A DNA stretch of 64,000 bases, taken from positions 1 through 64,000 of the forward strand of contig NZ_JXIQ01000016.1 of the NCBI RefSeq assembly GCF_000934845.1, given 5' to 3'. This DNA comes from Mesobacillus subterraneus. GTDB taxonomy: Bacteria; Bacillota; Bacilli; Bacillales; Cytobacillaceae. Numbering within the stretch: position 1 is the first letter of the stretch; every line of letters begins with the position of its first letter. The position numbers and the translations under genes are program-made. The notes beneath the pieces were generated by a model. That model saw only the letters and a list, made by a program, of their open reading frames with translations. It did not search any database and was not told the DNA's origin. Below are positions 25,513 to 33,267 of the stretch, piece after piece.

Positions 25513-27371
25513 TTCTGATACCCATGTTTTACTCTGTTTTTTTCTTCATTCCATTTTGAACTGTTCCATTTGTCCATGCTTCCTACCAAGTATCCAGTTA
25601 TTCTTCTTATGCGTTCAATGTTATGTTCCTCGTAATTATTACACTTAGGGCACTCATTATAAATTACACCATTGAACCCGCATTGAAGGCAGCGATCAAC
25701 TGGTACATTAAAACTGCCATAACCAATCCCATTTTCTTTCATAGCAACAACATAAGTTTCTAGAGCATCAATATTCTTTGAAGCATCTTCAGTTAATTCA
25801 ATATATGTAATGTGACCGGCGTTTGTTAAAGCATGATAAGGTGCTTCCTTCTTAATTTTATTGATTGCATTAATCCTATACTCAACTGGAACATGATTAC
25901 TATTCGTAAACCATTCCTTGTCTGTTACTCCTTTTATGATCCCATGCTTTTTGCGAGCAAGTCTTAAAGCTTTGCCTGCATAGGATTCAGCAGGTGTTGC
26001 TAGCAAGGTATAATTTAATTTTGTCATCTCTGTAAAATGGTCCATCTTTTCCTTCATAAAAGAAACAATTTTTAACCCTAGTTCCTGAGCATCATCGCTT
26101 TCCCCATGATGTTTCCCTGTCAGGGCAACTAATGCCTCAGCTAAACCAACATACCCAACGGACAATGTACCTTGACGAAGAACCTCTTTTAGAGAGGCAT
26201 CTTTATTTAGTTTTTCTGAATCCCTCCAAATGCCTTGACCATATAAGAATTTGAAATTTACAGGTGTCTTGTTCGATTGATATAAGAATCTTTCAAATAA
26301 TTGTTGACTTGCTAAGTCCACATAATGCTCTAGCTTCTTGAAAAATTCTTCTAAGCCATCACTTTCTAACGCAATTAAGGGCAGGTTAATAGAAGTGAAC
26401 GATAGGTTTCCTCTGCCCACCGGAGTGGACTTACCATTCACATTGGCTAATACTCTTGTTCTACAACCCATTGTTGCAATATGAGTTTCAGGGTCGCCTT
26501 CTTTATAGTAGGGTAAATTAAAAGGAGCATCCACAAATACATAATTTGGAAAAAGTCGTTTTGCTGTTGTTTGAAGTGACAATCTGAATAGATCGTAATT
26601 GGCATCACCTTGATTAAGATTAATACCATCTTTTACTTTAAAAATTTGAATTGGGAAAATCGGTGTTTCGCCACTCCCTAATCCTTTTTGAGTAGCAAGG
26701 AGCATATTCCTAACAAGCATTCTACCCTCCCTTGAAGTATCTAACCCATAATTAATACTAATAAAAGGGACTTGCCCACCACCCCGACTATGCATGGAAT
26801 TACTATTATGAATAAACGCTTCACAAGCCTGATAAACCTCTCGATCTGTTAGTTCCCATGCTTTTTCTTCAATGTCACAGCCGGCTTGAACGTCTTCTAA
26901 TAATTGAACATTTTTCTTGTACGTCTTATATACATAAGGGGCTAAATCAAAATCGAAGTTACTCATCGCTTGACCACCGTGTTGTTGATTTTGATTAGAT
27001 TGAAAAATAATAGAGACTAATGCCATGGCAGAAACAATGCTTTTTGGTTCGCGCATATGTCCATGACCAGTATCAAAGCCATTTTTTAATACTTTTCCTA
27101 ATGCGATTTGAACGCATGTTGTTGTTCCAGTTACATAATAATCCAAGTCATGAATATGTATATAACCATTCTCATAAGCTAGTTTTACTTCTTCAGATAA
27201 TAAATGTTCAATTGCGTAAAACTTTGCACTAGTAGAGGCAAAGAGTCCCATCATTCCCATAGGGCTTTTGCCATCGACATTTGCGTTTTCTTGTATTAAG
27301 TCTTGATTCTTACTGCCTGTAATTTCCTTGAATACTTCTAATAGATTTAAAGGGTTTTGCTTCGTTTCCAT
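25509..27371 (-). CDS. nrdD: Anaerobic ribonucleoside-triphosphate reductase
   Basis: A 620-residue class III reductase that makes dNTPs from NTPs under anoxia. It has the active-site MGCRTRVLANV, a C-terminal zinc site CLQCGFNGVIYNECPKC, and the glycyl radical Gly593 in RRITGYLVG. No ATP-cone is apparent at the N-terminus, making it shorter than the roughly 700-residue enzymes. The ribosome site is AGGAGGAG. Expression appears to be governed by a cobalamin riboswitch and NrdR-like boxes upstream, so a B12-dependent class II enzyme is probably encoded elsewhere in the genome (inferred). Confidence 0.95.
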   Translation of the reverse strand: METKQNPLNLLEVFKEITGSKNQDLIQENANVDGKSPMGMMGLFASTSAKFYAIEHLLSEEVKLAYENGYIHIHDLDYYVTGTTTCVQIALGKVLKNGFDTGHGHMREPKSIVSAMALVSIIFQSNQNQQHGGQAMSNFDFDLAPYVYKTYKKNVQLLEDVQAGCDIEEKAWELTDREVYQACEAFIHNSNSMHSRGGGQVPFISINYGLDTSREGRMLVRNMLLATQKGLGSGETPIFPIQIFKVKDGINLNQGDANYDLFRLSLQTTAKRLFPNYVFVDAPFNLPYYKEGDPETHIATMGCRTRVLANVNGKSTPVGRGNLSFTSINLPLIALESDGLEEFFKKLEHYVDLASQQLFERFLYQSNKTPVNFKFLYGQGIWRDSEKLNKDASLKEVLRQGTLSVGYVGLAEALVALTGKHHGESDDAQELGLKIVSFMKEKMDHFTEMTKLNYTLLATPAESYAGKALRLARKKHGIIKGVTDKEWFTNSNHVPVEYRINAINKIKKEAPYHALTNAGHITYIELTEDASKNIDALETYVVAMKENGIGYGSFNVPVDRCLQCGFNGVIYNECPKCNNYEEHNIERIRRITGYLVGSMDKWNSSKWNEEKNRVKHGYQK

Positions 27372-27478
27372 TCTTTTTCTCCTCCTAAATAACTATTATC
27401 ACTTATACTTGATTTTTCCTAAATATTATCGAATTTTTAAATCGTAAAGTTTCATGTAACCCCTTCTTTCCTTAATAT

Positions 27479-27508
27479 AAAAAAGCTGCCTATTCAGTAA
27501 TAGGCAGC
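27479..27508 (-). terminator. Expression-platform terminator for nrdDG
   Basis: On the minus strand GCTGCCTATT, loop ACTG, AATAGGCAGC, then six T. It lies between the cobalamin aptamer and nrdD. A 13-pair upstream hairpin (ATGGAGACGGTTCA with TGAACGTTTCCAT, 27514-27556) may be part of the switching structure. Confidence 0.88.
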
Positions 27509-27592
27509 ATAAAATGGAAACGTTCAGAATTTAAGAAAGTGAACCGTCTCCATTTCTTACTCCCCGAAGAAATGTTTAAATTTGTTTTATAT

Positions 27593-27717
27593 AGGCAGGT
27601 CTCCTGGCTTAGCTTCATTCTCCGATTCCCTTCCCATGCGATTGCATAGTGGCATTGAATCATCGTCAGCTTTACAGTTGCGGGGACAGCGTCGGAATTG
27701 CACCTAACTTCCCTATT
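27593..27717 (-). ncRNA. Cobalamin (AdoCbl) riboswitch upstream of nrdDG
   Basis: On the minus strand the aptamer reads GGGAAGTTAGGTGCAATTCC, then GCTGTCCCCGCAACTGTAA, GCCACTATGC, and finally the B12-box-associated GCCAGGAGACCTGCC. These are the diagnostic cobalamin-riboswitch blocks in order. By the known mechanism B12 should terminate transcription at 27479-27508, switching off the B12-independent reductase. Confidence 0.95.
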
Positions 27718-27719
27718 AA

Positions 27720-27766
27720 ACTACATATAGTAGTACCTATATATAACTAAACACCATATATTGTTG
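27720..27766. promoter_or_regulatory. Two NrdR-like boxes in the nrdDG promoter
   Basis: ACTACATATAGTAGT (27720-27734) and ACACCATATATTGTTG (27751-27766) resemble the NrdR box ACACWATATATWGTGT. Their centres are about 31-32 bp apart, three helical turns, the known spacing for NrdR pairs. A TATATA-rich -10 candidate lies between them on the minus strand. Recognition is by pattern; the second box has two mismatches. Confidence 0.55.
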
Positions 27767-27861
27767 TAGATAAATTGAGTTTATCATTCTTCTAATAAAA
27801 AGTAAATCTATCATATACTCAGAAAATAATTCGAGGATTTACGGAGGTAACGTCAAATCTT

Positions 27862-27999
27862 TTGAGAGGAAAACAACTTTTAATCAAACGTTTTCGAGGT
27901 GGCAAACGGGGAAAGATGTTTCAAAAGTATTATCATCGATATAAAGTGGAAAAGGGAGTAAGCTGTTTAGATTTCCTTATCAATAAAATTATGGAATAA
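27862..27999 (+). CDS. Possible small basic protein of unknown function
   Basis: A 45-codon frame from TTG 27862 to TAA 27997, rich in Lys and Arg (LRGKQLLIKRFRGGKRGKM, then FQKYYHRYKVEKGVSCLDFL). GGAGGT lies about 13 nt upstream, which is long. The rest of the 27767-28100 interval shows nothing clear. It may be a remnant. Confidence 0.2.
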   Translation: MRGKQLLIKRFRGGKRGKMFQKYYHRYKVEKGVSCLDFLINKIME

Positions 28000-28100
28000 T
28001 TAAGGAATAAGGGAAGGACAGGTTCTACGGTGATATTGAAATCGAGAAAAAACTTTTTTGTCTCCTTCATAATTCAAGAAATAGGGTGCTATATAAAAAC

Positions 28101-29225
28101 ATGATCATCTATATACTATTTACTTTTATTGGGATTATTGGACTTGGGTATGCGGTTGTGAAGATTCATCCGACTTTTGGCGGAAAGCAGTCAAAAGAGA
28201 AGATGGAATTATTCGCACAGTCTCCGCAATATCAAAATGGAAAATTCGTTAATCTGAACACAAACGAGTGGAATACGAGTTTTGGGTCGATGCTTTCCAT
28301 GATAAGGGAATTTTTAAAGAGTAAGGTCGAAAGAAAACCTCGGACTCCCCTTTCGATCGTACCCTATTCTCCAAGAATAGATCGTGCTGATTCAGCAAGA
28401 GTTACCTGGTTTGGTCACTCGGCTTTCATGCTTGAGGTAGAGGGGAAAACGATTCTGTTTGATCCAATGTTTGGGAAAGCGCCAACACCGTTTCCAATCA
28501 AGAACCAGCGGTACAGCAGAAAGCTTCCTTTCAAAATCGAGGATCTGCCAGCAATCGATGCTGTGGTACTGTCGCATGACCATTATGATCATCTTGATTA
28601 TGGTTCAATCATGAATATGAAAGAAAAGGTAAAACAGTTCATCACTCCTCTCGGTGTTGGAAGCCATTTGGCAAGATGGGGAATTCCAGAAGAAAAGATC
28701 AGTGAACACGATTGGTGGAATGAATATACTTTCGAAGGCCTTAAGCTCGCGTGCACCCCGGCTCGCCATTTTTCTGGCCGCGGACTTGCCGACCGTAACT
28801 CAACGCTTTGGTGTTCTTGGGTCATCATTGCCCGGGATACAAAAATATATTTCAGTGGCGATGGCGGTTATGGTTCGCATTTTAAAGAGATTGGCGAGAA
28901 ATATGGCCCGTTTGACCTGACGCTGATGGAATGCGGCCAATATGACGTACGCTGGGCAGATATTCATATGCTTCCTGAAGAAACGGTACAAGCACATCAG
29001 GATGTGAAAGGAAAGCTTCTCATTCCAGTGCATTGGGGAGCATTTACTCTGTCGCTCCATGCCTGGCATGATCCAATTGAACGGGCAGTCCGGGCTGCAG
29101 AGGAATCTGGAGTCGAGATTGCGACTCCGAGAATTGGGGAAACCGTCATCGTAGGTGAAGACCAGATTCCGGACCTTGCCTGGTGGAGGACAGAATCCTA
29201 TAGAGTTTTTAATGATGAAACGTAA
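28101..29225 (+). CDS. MBL-fold metallo-hydrolase (NAPE-PLD/UlaG-like)
   Basis: A 374-residue metallo-beta-lactamase-fold hydrolase. The di-metal motif is LSHDHYDHLDYGS (HxHxDH form), with later ligands in CTPARHFSGRG, YFSGDGGYG and IPVHWGAFTLS. This architecture is that of NAPE-phospholipase-D-like hydrolases. An N-terminal transmembrane helix (about residues 2-18) suggests membrane anchoring. The start is uncertain: ATG 28101 gives a clean signal-anchor; GTG 28086 is also in frame and neither has a strong ribosome site. It is monocistronic. Lipid phosphodiester substrate is plausible but inferred. Confidence 0.85.
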   Translation: MIIYILFTFIGIIGLGYAVVKIHPTFGGKQSKEKMELFAQSPQYQNGKFVNLNTNEWNTSFGSMLSMIREFLKSKVERKPRTPLSIVPYSPRIDRADSARVTWFGHSAFMLEVEGKTILFDPMFGKAPTPFPIKNQRYSRKLPFKIEDLPAIDAVVLSHDHYDHLDYGSIMNMKEKVKQFITPLGVGSHLARWGIPEEKISEHDWWNEYTFEGLKLACTPARHFSGRGLADRNSTLWCSWVIIARDTKIYFSGDGGYGSHFKEIGEKYGPFDLTLMECGQYDVRWADIHMLPEETVQAHQDVKGKLLIPVHWGAFTLSLHAWHDPIERAVRAAEESGVEIATPRIGETVIVGEDQIPDLAWWRTESYRVFNDET

Positions 29226-29227
29226 TA

Positions 29228-29260
29228 AAAACCGCACGGATCAAATCCGTGCGGTTTCTT
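29228..29260. terminator. Bidirectional terminator between the MBL gene and queT
   Basis: AACCGCACGGAT, loop CAA, ATCCGTGCGGTT: a perfect 12-pair stem between two convergent genes, with T-rich flank on the plus side and AAAA on the other. Confidence 0.9.
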
Positions 29261-29263
29261 TTC

Positions 29264-29749
29264 TTATATCAACTTCTCGAGATTTACTCGTTTATGGATC
29301 GCGAGCATTACGGGAATACCGATAGCCATTACGATAAATTCACCCGCGGCTGTTGTTAGCCATGTGAACCAGAACGGCAGCTGGAATGCGAGATTCAATT
29401 CAATCGCAATCAGGAACATCGTGAAGGTGAATAACACTGTGTTTACAATCATTCGCCCGATAATACTTTTAATGTATTTAGCGGATAAGATCGTAACCAA
29501 TAAAGAAATTACTGACTGGCCAACTCCAAACACAAGGTCATAGGCGACCATCGGGGAAAAGAGCAGGTTTGTTAAAAACACGCCTAATACAATCCCAAAG
29601 AAATACTTTTTGTTAAAAACAATCAGGTGGTTGAACATTTCCGAAATTCGAAATTGTACATTGGTAAAACCGAATGGCTGGATGACAGCTGATACAGCGA
29701 TATACAAAGCTGCCAGAATCCCGTTACGGACAATCGTTCTTGTGTTCAT
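29264..29749 (-). CDS. queT: Queuosine precursor ECF transporter S component
   Basis: A 161-residue, five-to-six-helix S component of an energy-coupling-factor importer. It matches the QueT family: the early NGILAALYIAVSAVIQPFGF, VQFRISEMFNHL and FGVGQSVISLL segments. It needs shared EcfA/EcfT subunits encoded elsewhere to import a queuosine precursor. A preQ1 riboswitch covers its leader and includes its ribosome site, which independently supports the assignment. Confidence 0.93.
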   Translation of the reverse strand: MNTRTIVRNGILAALYIAVSAVIQPFGFTNVQFRISEMFNHLIVFNKKYFFGIVLGVFLTNLLFSPMVAYDLVFGVGQSVISLLVTILSAKYIKSIIGRMIVNTVLFTFTMFLIAIELNLAFQLPFWFTWLTTAAGEFIVMAIGIPVMLAIHKRVNLEKLI

Positions 29750-29756
29750 TATTCAT

Positions 29757-29799
29757 CTCTCCTAGTTTTTTTACGTGGGATGGTTACGAACCACGATAT
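29757..29799 (-). ncRNA. preQ1-I riboswitch controlling queT
   Basis: On the minus strand CGTGG-TTCGTAACCATC-CCACG is followed by the A-rich tail TAAAAAAACTAGGAG. This is the preQ1-I layout: P1 hairpin, conserved loop, A-rich strand for the pseudoknot. The tail contains the AGGAGAG ribosome site of queT, so ligand binding should block translation. Confidence 0.85.
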
Positions 29800-29816
29800 T
29801 TAAACACCAATTATAT

Positions 29817-29845
29817 ATTATATAGGATAATAGACCCTGTCACAA
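29817..29845 (-). promoter_or_regulatory. Sigma-A promoter of queT
   Basis: TTGTGA and TATAAT on the minus strand with a 17-bp spacer, about 20 nt upstream of the preQ1 riboswitch. Confidence 0.75.
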
Positions 29846-29979
29846 CAGAATTTTTCAGAATAAAAGAGTAAAGGAATTACTTTTTAACAGAAAGAAAAAT
29901 CTATCAGGAAAAGCAATCTTAGTAAAAAAAATATTTATTTTTACTCGGCAATTAAGTATGATAAAAATAGAATTAAAAT

Positions 29980-30060
29980 CCGATAAAGGCAAACTCAGGG
30001 GAACCTGAGGACGCAAAACTACAGGGGCTAAAGTCTTGACCAGCCAGCCAGTTGCCGAAG
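29980..30060 (+). ncRNA. c-di-GMP-I riboswitch (GEMM)
   Basis: The aptamer reads AAAGGCAAACTC, then GAGGACGCAAAACTACAGGG and GCTAAAGTC, a variable P3-like arm and a closing CAGCCAGCCAGTTGCC. These are the conserved GEMM-I blocks. A terminator follows at 30082, so the next gene is tuned by c-di-GMP through transcription termination; whether ligand turns it on or off was not deduced. Confidence 0.93.
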
Positions 30061-30081
30061 CTTCACATAGTCATCTTATGT

Positions 30082-30109
30082 GTGCTGATCTTCGGACAGC
30101 ACTTTTTTT
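30082..30109 (+). terminator. Terminator of the c-di-GMP riboswitch
   Basis: GTGCTG, nine-base loop, CAGCAC, then seven T. An overlapping hairpin CACATA / TATGTG (30064-30082) could be the competing structure. Confidence 0.9.
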
Positions 30110-30144
30110 GATTTTAATTCCAATATACTATGGGGGGAATTGGA

Positions 30145-31329
30145 ATGAATAAATTAGTCGCATCAACCATTTTAATAGGATTGCTTGCTTTTGGTACGGG
30201 TGTGTCGGCGCAGGGTGTCGTAGAAACGGCTGATCCTGGGACGACACCTGACGAGTTTTTATTTACGTTTGATCAATTACTGGAAGAATTGCAGCTTTTC
30301 CTTACCTTTGATAATGAAAAGGAAGCTCAGCTTCTGCTTGACTTTGCAAATGAGAGACTTGCTGAGGCATCCGTTATGTCGCAAGAAAACAAGAGAGAAC
30401 TCGTTCAAGAGACGTTTAAGGATTATTTGATAACGCTTAAGAAAGCGCAAGAGAAGGTCACAGAGGTTATTGTTGAAAAAGAGACCGATGCCACTGGGGA
30501 AGCTCGATTGGCAGAAGAGTTGGAAAAAGCAGCTAATCTTGAGGAAGGGATTACTGAAGAACTTGAAGATGGACTAAAGGAATCAGTTACAGAGGAAACA
30601 GAGCAAACAAAAATTGTCGCGAACGTAGTAAAAGAGCTTGATCGTGAAATGGTCTCCAAACTGCGCGAACAAAACTTAGGCTATGGACAAATCGCACAAA
30701 TCTTTTGGCTTGCAAAAACAGCTGGCAAGACAGTAGAAGAGGTTGCCGTGGTATTTACTGAGGAAAATGCTGGATTTGGTCAGGCAGCAAAGCAACTTAA
30801 AGTCCATCCTTCGCAAATGAATGGACTCGTATCAGGCAATAAAAAATCTTCTGATGAAGAAGAAATGGATACCGATAAAATAGACGAGAGATCAGTTGAT
30901 GAAGGGTCTGATGCAGCAACACAGGCTGAAGAAGCGGATACTACAAAAGAACCAGATTTGACTGTACAGCAAGTTAGTACTGGAGTGGCTTCAATCGCAA
31001 GTACGGTGATGAGTACGAATGCTTCCGATACAGAAGAAAAAAAGGCAGATACAGAATTGAAAGCGAAGGCAGACACTGTGAAGGTTGCTAAAAAGGAAAT
31101 GGAAACAGAAAAGAAAGCTGTAGAACAAAAACGTGAAGTGAGAGAGAAGAACGAAGAAAATCAAAAAGAACAAGTGATCCAAGCAGAAGAGAAGCAAGAA
31201 GAGAAAACAACAGAAAAAGAACAAGCCAAGACGAAAGAAAGGAAAGAGAATAAAGAGAATAAAGAGAAGCATGATGAAGAAGAATCAGAAGAAGACGACC
31301 TCAACGACGAGGAAAGCCAGGATAAGTAA
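30145..31329 (+). CDS. Secreted acidic coiled-coil protein (DUF5667-like), c-di-GMP controlled
   Basis: A 394-residue exported protein. The signal peptide is MNKLVASTILIGLLAFGTGV with cleavage after SAQ. The helical N-terminal domain (about residues 35-120) resembles DUF5667. A middle region contains LREQNLGYGQIAQIFWLAKT, a repeat-like helical module also seen as ENAGFGQAAKQLKVHPSQMN. The C-terminal third is very rich in Glu, Lys and Gln, ending in an acidic tail. It has no sortase motif. The start ATG 30145 has GGGGGGA 7-8 nt upstream. Control by c-di-GMP suggests a role in surface attachment or biofilm matrix; this is inferred. Confidence 0.8.
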   Translation: MNKLVASTILIGLLAFGTGVSAQGVVETADPGTTPDEFLFTFDQLLEELQLFLTFDNEKEAQLLLDFANERLAEASVMSQENKRELVQETFKDYLITLKKAQEKVTEVIVEKETDATGEARLAEELEKAANLEEGITEELEDGLKESVTEETEQTKIVANVVKELDREMVSKLREQNLGYGQIAQIFWLAKTAGKTVEEVAVVFTEENAGFGQAAKQLKVHPSQMNGLVSGNKKSSDEEEMDTDKIDERSVDEGSDAATQAEEADTTKEPDLTVQQVSTGVASIASTVMSTNASDTEEKKADTELKAKADTVKVAKKEMETEKKAVEQKREVREKNEENQKEQVIQAEEKQEEKTTEKEQAKTKERKENKENKEKHDEEESEEDDLNDEESQDK

Positions 31330-31476
31330 AACAAAAAACAGATAGTAAGGTTTGTAGGGTAAAAACTTGTACTACATTCCTATTATGCGATATGATGATT
31401 AATAACAGTCCCTAATAGAATACTTAAGTTTGGATTGATAGGTGATCATTGTCATAGAACATATGGAGGAATCGGA

Positions 31477-32328
31477 ATGACCACAGAACTGCAAACCATA
31501 GGTGAAGCAATAGTTAACAGAAAAAATCAAATTGCGAAGGCAGTGCATGAAGACAGGTTTTCGGACGGTGTCTTAACGGAAGCACAGAAACATGATTTTG
31601 AGAAAGTTGAGCAGCAAATACTTGAAGTCAGGGCCAACTTTATTGAACTGTTCGGTGAAGCCTTGATCGAGCACGAAGACCCTAAAGGGGTTTTCGATAA
31701 GCTGACAACATGGGGAAAAGAAACGGGTGAATATATTTATAATCTTGGTGCCTCTCTTGATGAAGCACTAAAGGATTCTACCTATTATCGTGAACATATT
31801 TGGCATGCGATTAGAGAAGTGGCTAAGGACATGTCCACTGCTGTCTTCTTTGATGTTTTGGATATTATTGACCCGTTGATGGACCATGCAATATACAGCT
31901 TTAGTCTCACATTTGTTGAAGCACATCAAAAGAGTCTAGAAAATGCCAAAACAGCATTGCTTGAACTTTCCGTACCGGTTGTTCCGTTAATGCCTGGGGT
32001 CGGTGTCCTGCCTCTAGTTGGGAATGTGGATACAGAAAGAGCGCGGTTATTGATGGAAGAAACGCTAAGCCAAGCGGTTAAGCTAAAGCTGACCCATCTT
32101 ATCTTTGATGTATCCGGCGTTATGATTGTAGATACGATGGTTGCCGATCAGCTATTTAAAGTCACTAGCGCTCTTTCGCTTGTTGGTGTAAAAACCATTA
32201 TGACCGGCATCCGTCCAGAGGTGGCTCATACGATGGTGACACTCGGACTGAATCTGGAAGGAATCATGGTGAAATCTAATCTACACCAGGCTTTTAAGGA
32301 AATTCAGCACTTACAAAAAGCATATTAA
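31477..32328 (+). CDS. RsbR paralogue, STAS-domain stressosome protein (RsbRD-like)
   Basis: A 283-residue RsbT co-antagonist. The N-terminal half is the helical RsbR sensor fold, and the C-terminal STAS domain (from about residue 165) has FDVSGVMIVDTMVADQLFK with the Thr that RsbT phosphorylates in paralogues, then KTIMTGIRPEVAHTMVTLG with the second Thr region partly substituted. Such proteins build stressosomes that control sigma-B. ATG 31477 has GGAGGA 6 nt upstream. It is alone here; other sigma-B regulators are not in the window. Confidence 0.9.
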   Translation: MTTELQTIGEAIVNRKNQIAKAVHEDRFSDGVLTEAQKHDFEKVEQQILEVRANFIELFGEALIEHEDPKGVFDKLTTWGKETGEYIYNLGASLDEALKDSTYYREHIWHAIREVAKDMSTAVFFDVLDIIDPLMDHAIYSFSLTFVEAHQKSLENAKTALLELSVPVVPLMPGVGVLPLVGNVDTERARLLMEETLSQAVKLKLTHLIFDVSGVMIVDTMVADQLFKVTSALSLVGVKTIMTGIRPEVAHTMVTLGLNLEGIMVKSNLHQAFKEIQHLQKAY

Positions 32329-32332
32329 TTGG

Positions 32333-32359
32333 AAAAAAAGCTGCCATGGCAGCTTTTTT
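32333..32359. terminator. Terminator after the RsbR paralogue
   Basis: AAAAAAGCTGCC paired with GGCAGCTTTTTT, a near-perfect palindrome 5 nt after the stop codon. Confidence 0.9.
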
Positions 32360-32460
32360 GGCTTATAGAACAGGGACTTGATTTGCCGAGTCGGATTTCG
32401 TGTATTTTGCTGGATTAACACCTATACTATAATGTGATTTGATTAAGAGGAGGATTCATA

Positions 32461-33162
32461 ATGCAAATTGAAATGTGGACAGACTTTGCTTGACCATTTT
32501 GCTATATTGGCAAAAGGCGTCTGGATGACGCTATTAAACAGATTGACCACCCAATTGAGGTAACATACCGCTGCTACGAGCTAGATCCAAACAAGGAGCG
32601 AGGTATAGATCTCAATATGTATGAATCTCTCTCCAAAAAATATGGGATGAGCATCGCCCAGGCAAAGGCGAGTACGCAAAATATCGTGCAGATGGCGAAG
32701 GAATCTGGTCTGGAATATAATTTTGATACGTTGATTTTAACAAATACATTCGATGCCCATCGCTTAGCAATGTTCGCGAAAAGCCATGGATTAATGGCTG
32801 AGATGACGGAAAGGCTGTTGCGTGCCTATTTTACGGATTCAAAGGATATTGGAGACCACGAAACATTGGTGGACTTAGCCGGAGAAGTTGGACTGAATCG
32901 CGAAGCTGTAGAGAAAATGCTCGCAAGTAATGAAATGGCAGAAGAAGTTCGTGCTGATGAAAGCACTGCCCAACAGTATGGGATCACAGGTGTGCCATTC
33001 TTCCTGATCAATAAGAAGTATGCTATTACTGGTGCCCAGTCTACTGAAACGATCGTCCAGACGTTGAAAAAAGTCATCGCTGAGAGTGAAATCACTATTT
33101 TGAACAATGATGATGGAATGATTTGTGACGACGATGGTTGTGAAATTCCAAAAAAGAACTAG
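32461..33162 (+). CDS. FrnE/DsbA-family oxidoreductase with in-frame TGA at the catalytic Cys (candidate selenoprotein)
   Basis: Reading through TGA at 32491-32493 gives a full-length 233-residue FrnE/DsbA-like thioredoxin-fold protein. The family active site is WTDFxCPFCYIGKR. Here it reads TDFA-TGA-PFCYIGKRRL, so TGA replaces the first redox Cys while the second Cys stays. The rest is intact: YRCYELDPN, FDAHRLAMFAKSHG, and GITGVPFFLINKKYAITGAQ with the cis-Pro. The C-terminus carries a CX4C pair (CDDDGC) as in Deinococcus FrnE. RBS AGAGGAGG is 7 nt before ATG. A bSECIS-like hairpin follows the TGA. Selenocysteine is thus more likely than a nonsense mutation, but selA/B/C/D lie outside the window. 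Confidence 0.75.
32516..32532 (+). promoter_or_regulatory. Candidate bacterial SECIS hairpin
   Basis: GGCGTC, loop TGGAT, GACGCT: six pairs including one G-U, with a G at the second loop position. The loop begins 28 nt after the TGA, inside the 16-37 nt window recalled for bacterial SECIS elements. A second small hairpin (TTTTGC / GCAAAA, 32497-32515) lies between. Folding energy was not computed. Confidence 0.5.
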
Positions 33163-33225
33163 TCGGAAGTGTTTCATTATAACCTCGATAACAGACAGAA
33201 AGACGAGGATGGATATATATTGAAA

Positions 33226-33258
33226 ATAAGCTGCCTGATTTTTGCAGGCAGCTTTTAT
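33226..33258. terminator. Terminator between the FrnE gene and the MFS pseudogene
   Basis: AAGCTGCCTG, loop, CAGGCAGCTTTTAT. It serves the plus-strand FrnE gene and, with AAAATAAG on the other side, may also act on the minus strand. Confidence 0.75.
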
Positions 33259-33267
33259 CCAAACTGA

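Noticed and set aside
27512-27560. T-box leader before nrdD
   Set aside because: There is no T-box AGGGTGG-type sequence; the hairpins are explained by the cobalamin riboswitch expression platform.
30991-31272. Minus-strand Phe-rich frame of 93 codons
   Set aside because: It is the reverse of the Glu/Lys-rich coding region and has no ribosome site.
32617-33162. FrnE gene starting at ATG 32617
   Set aside because: This start lacks a ribosome site and drops the thioredoxin active site; the true start with AGAGGAGG is at 32461.
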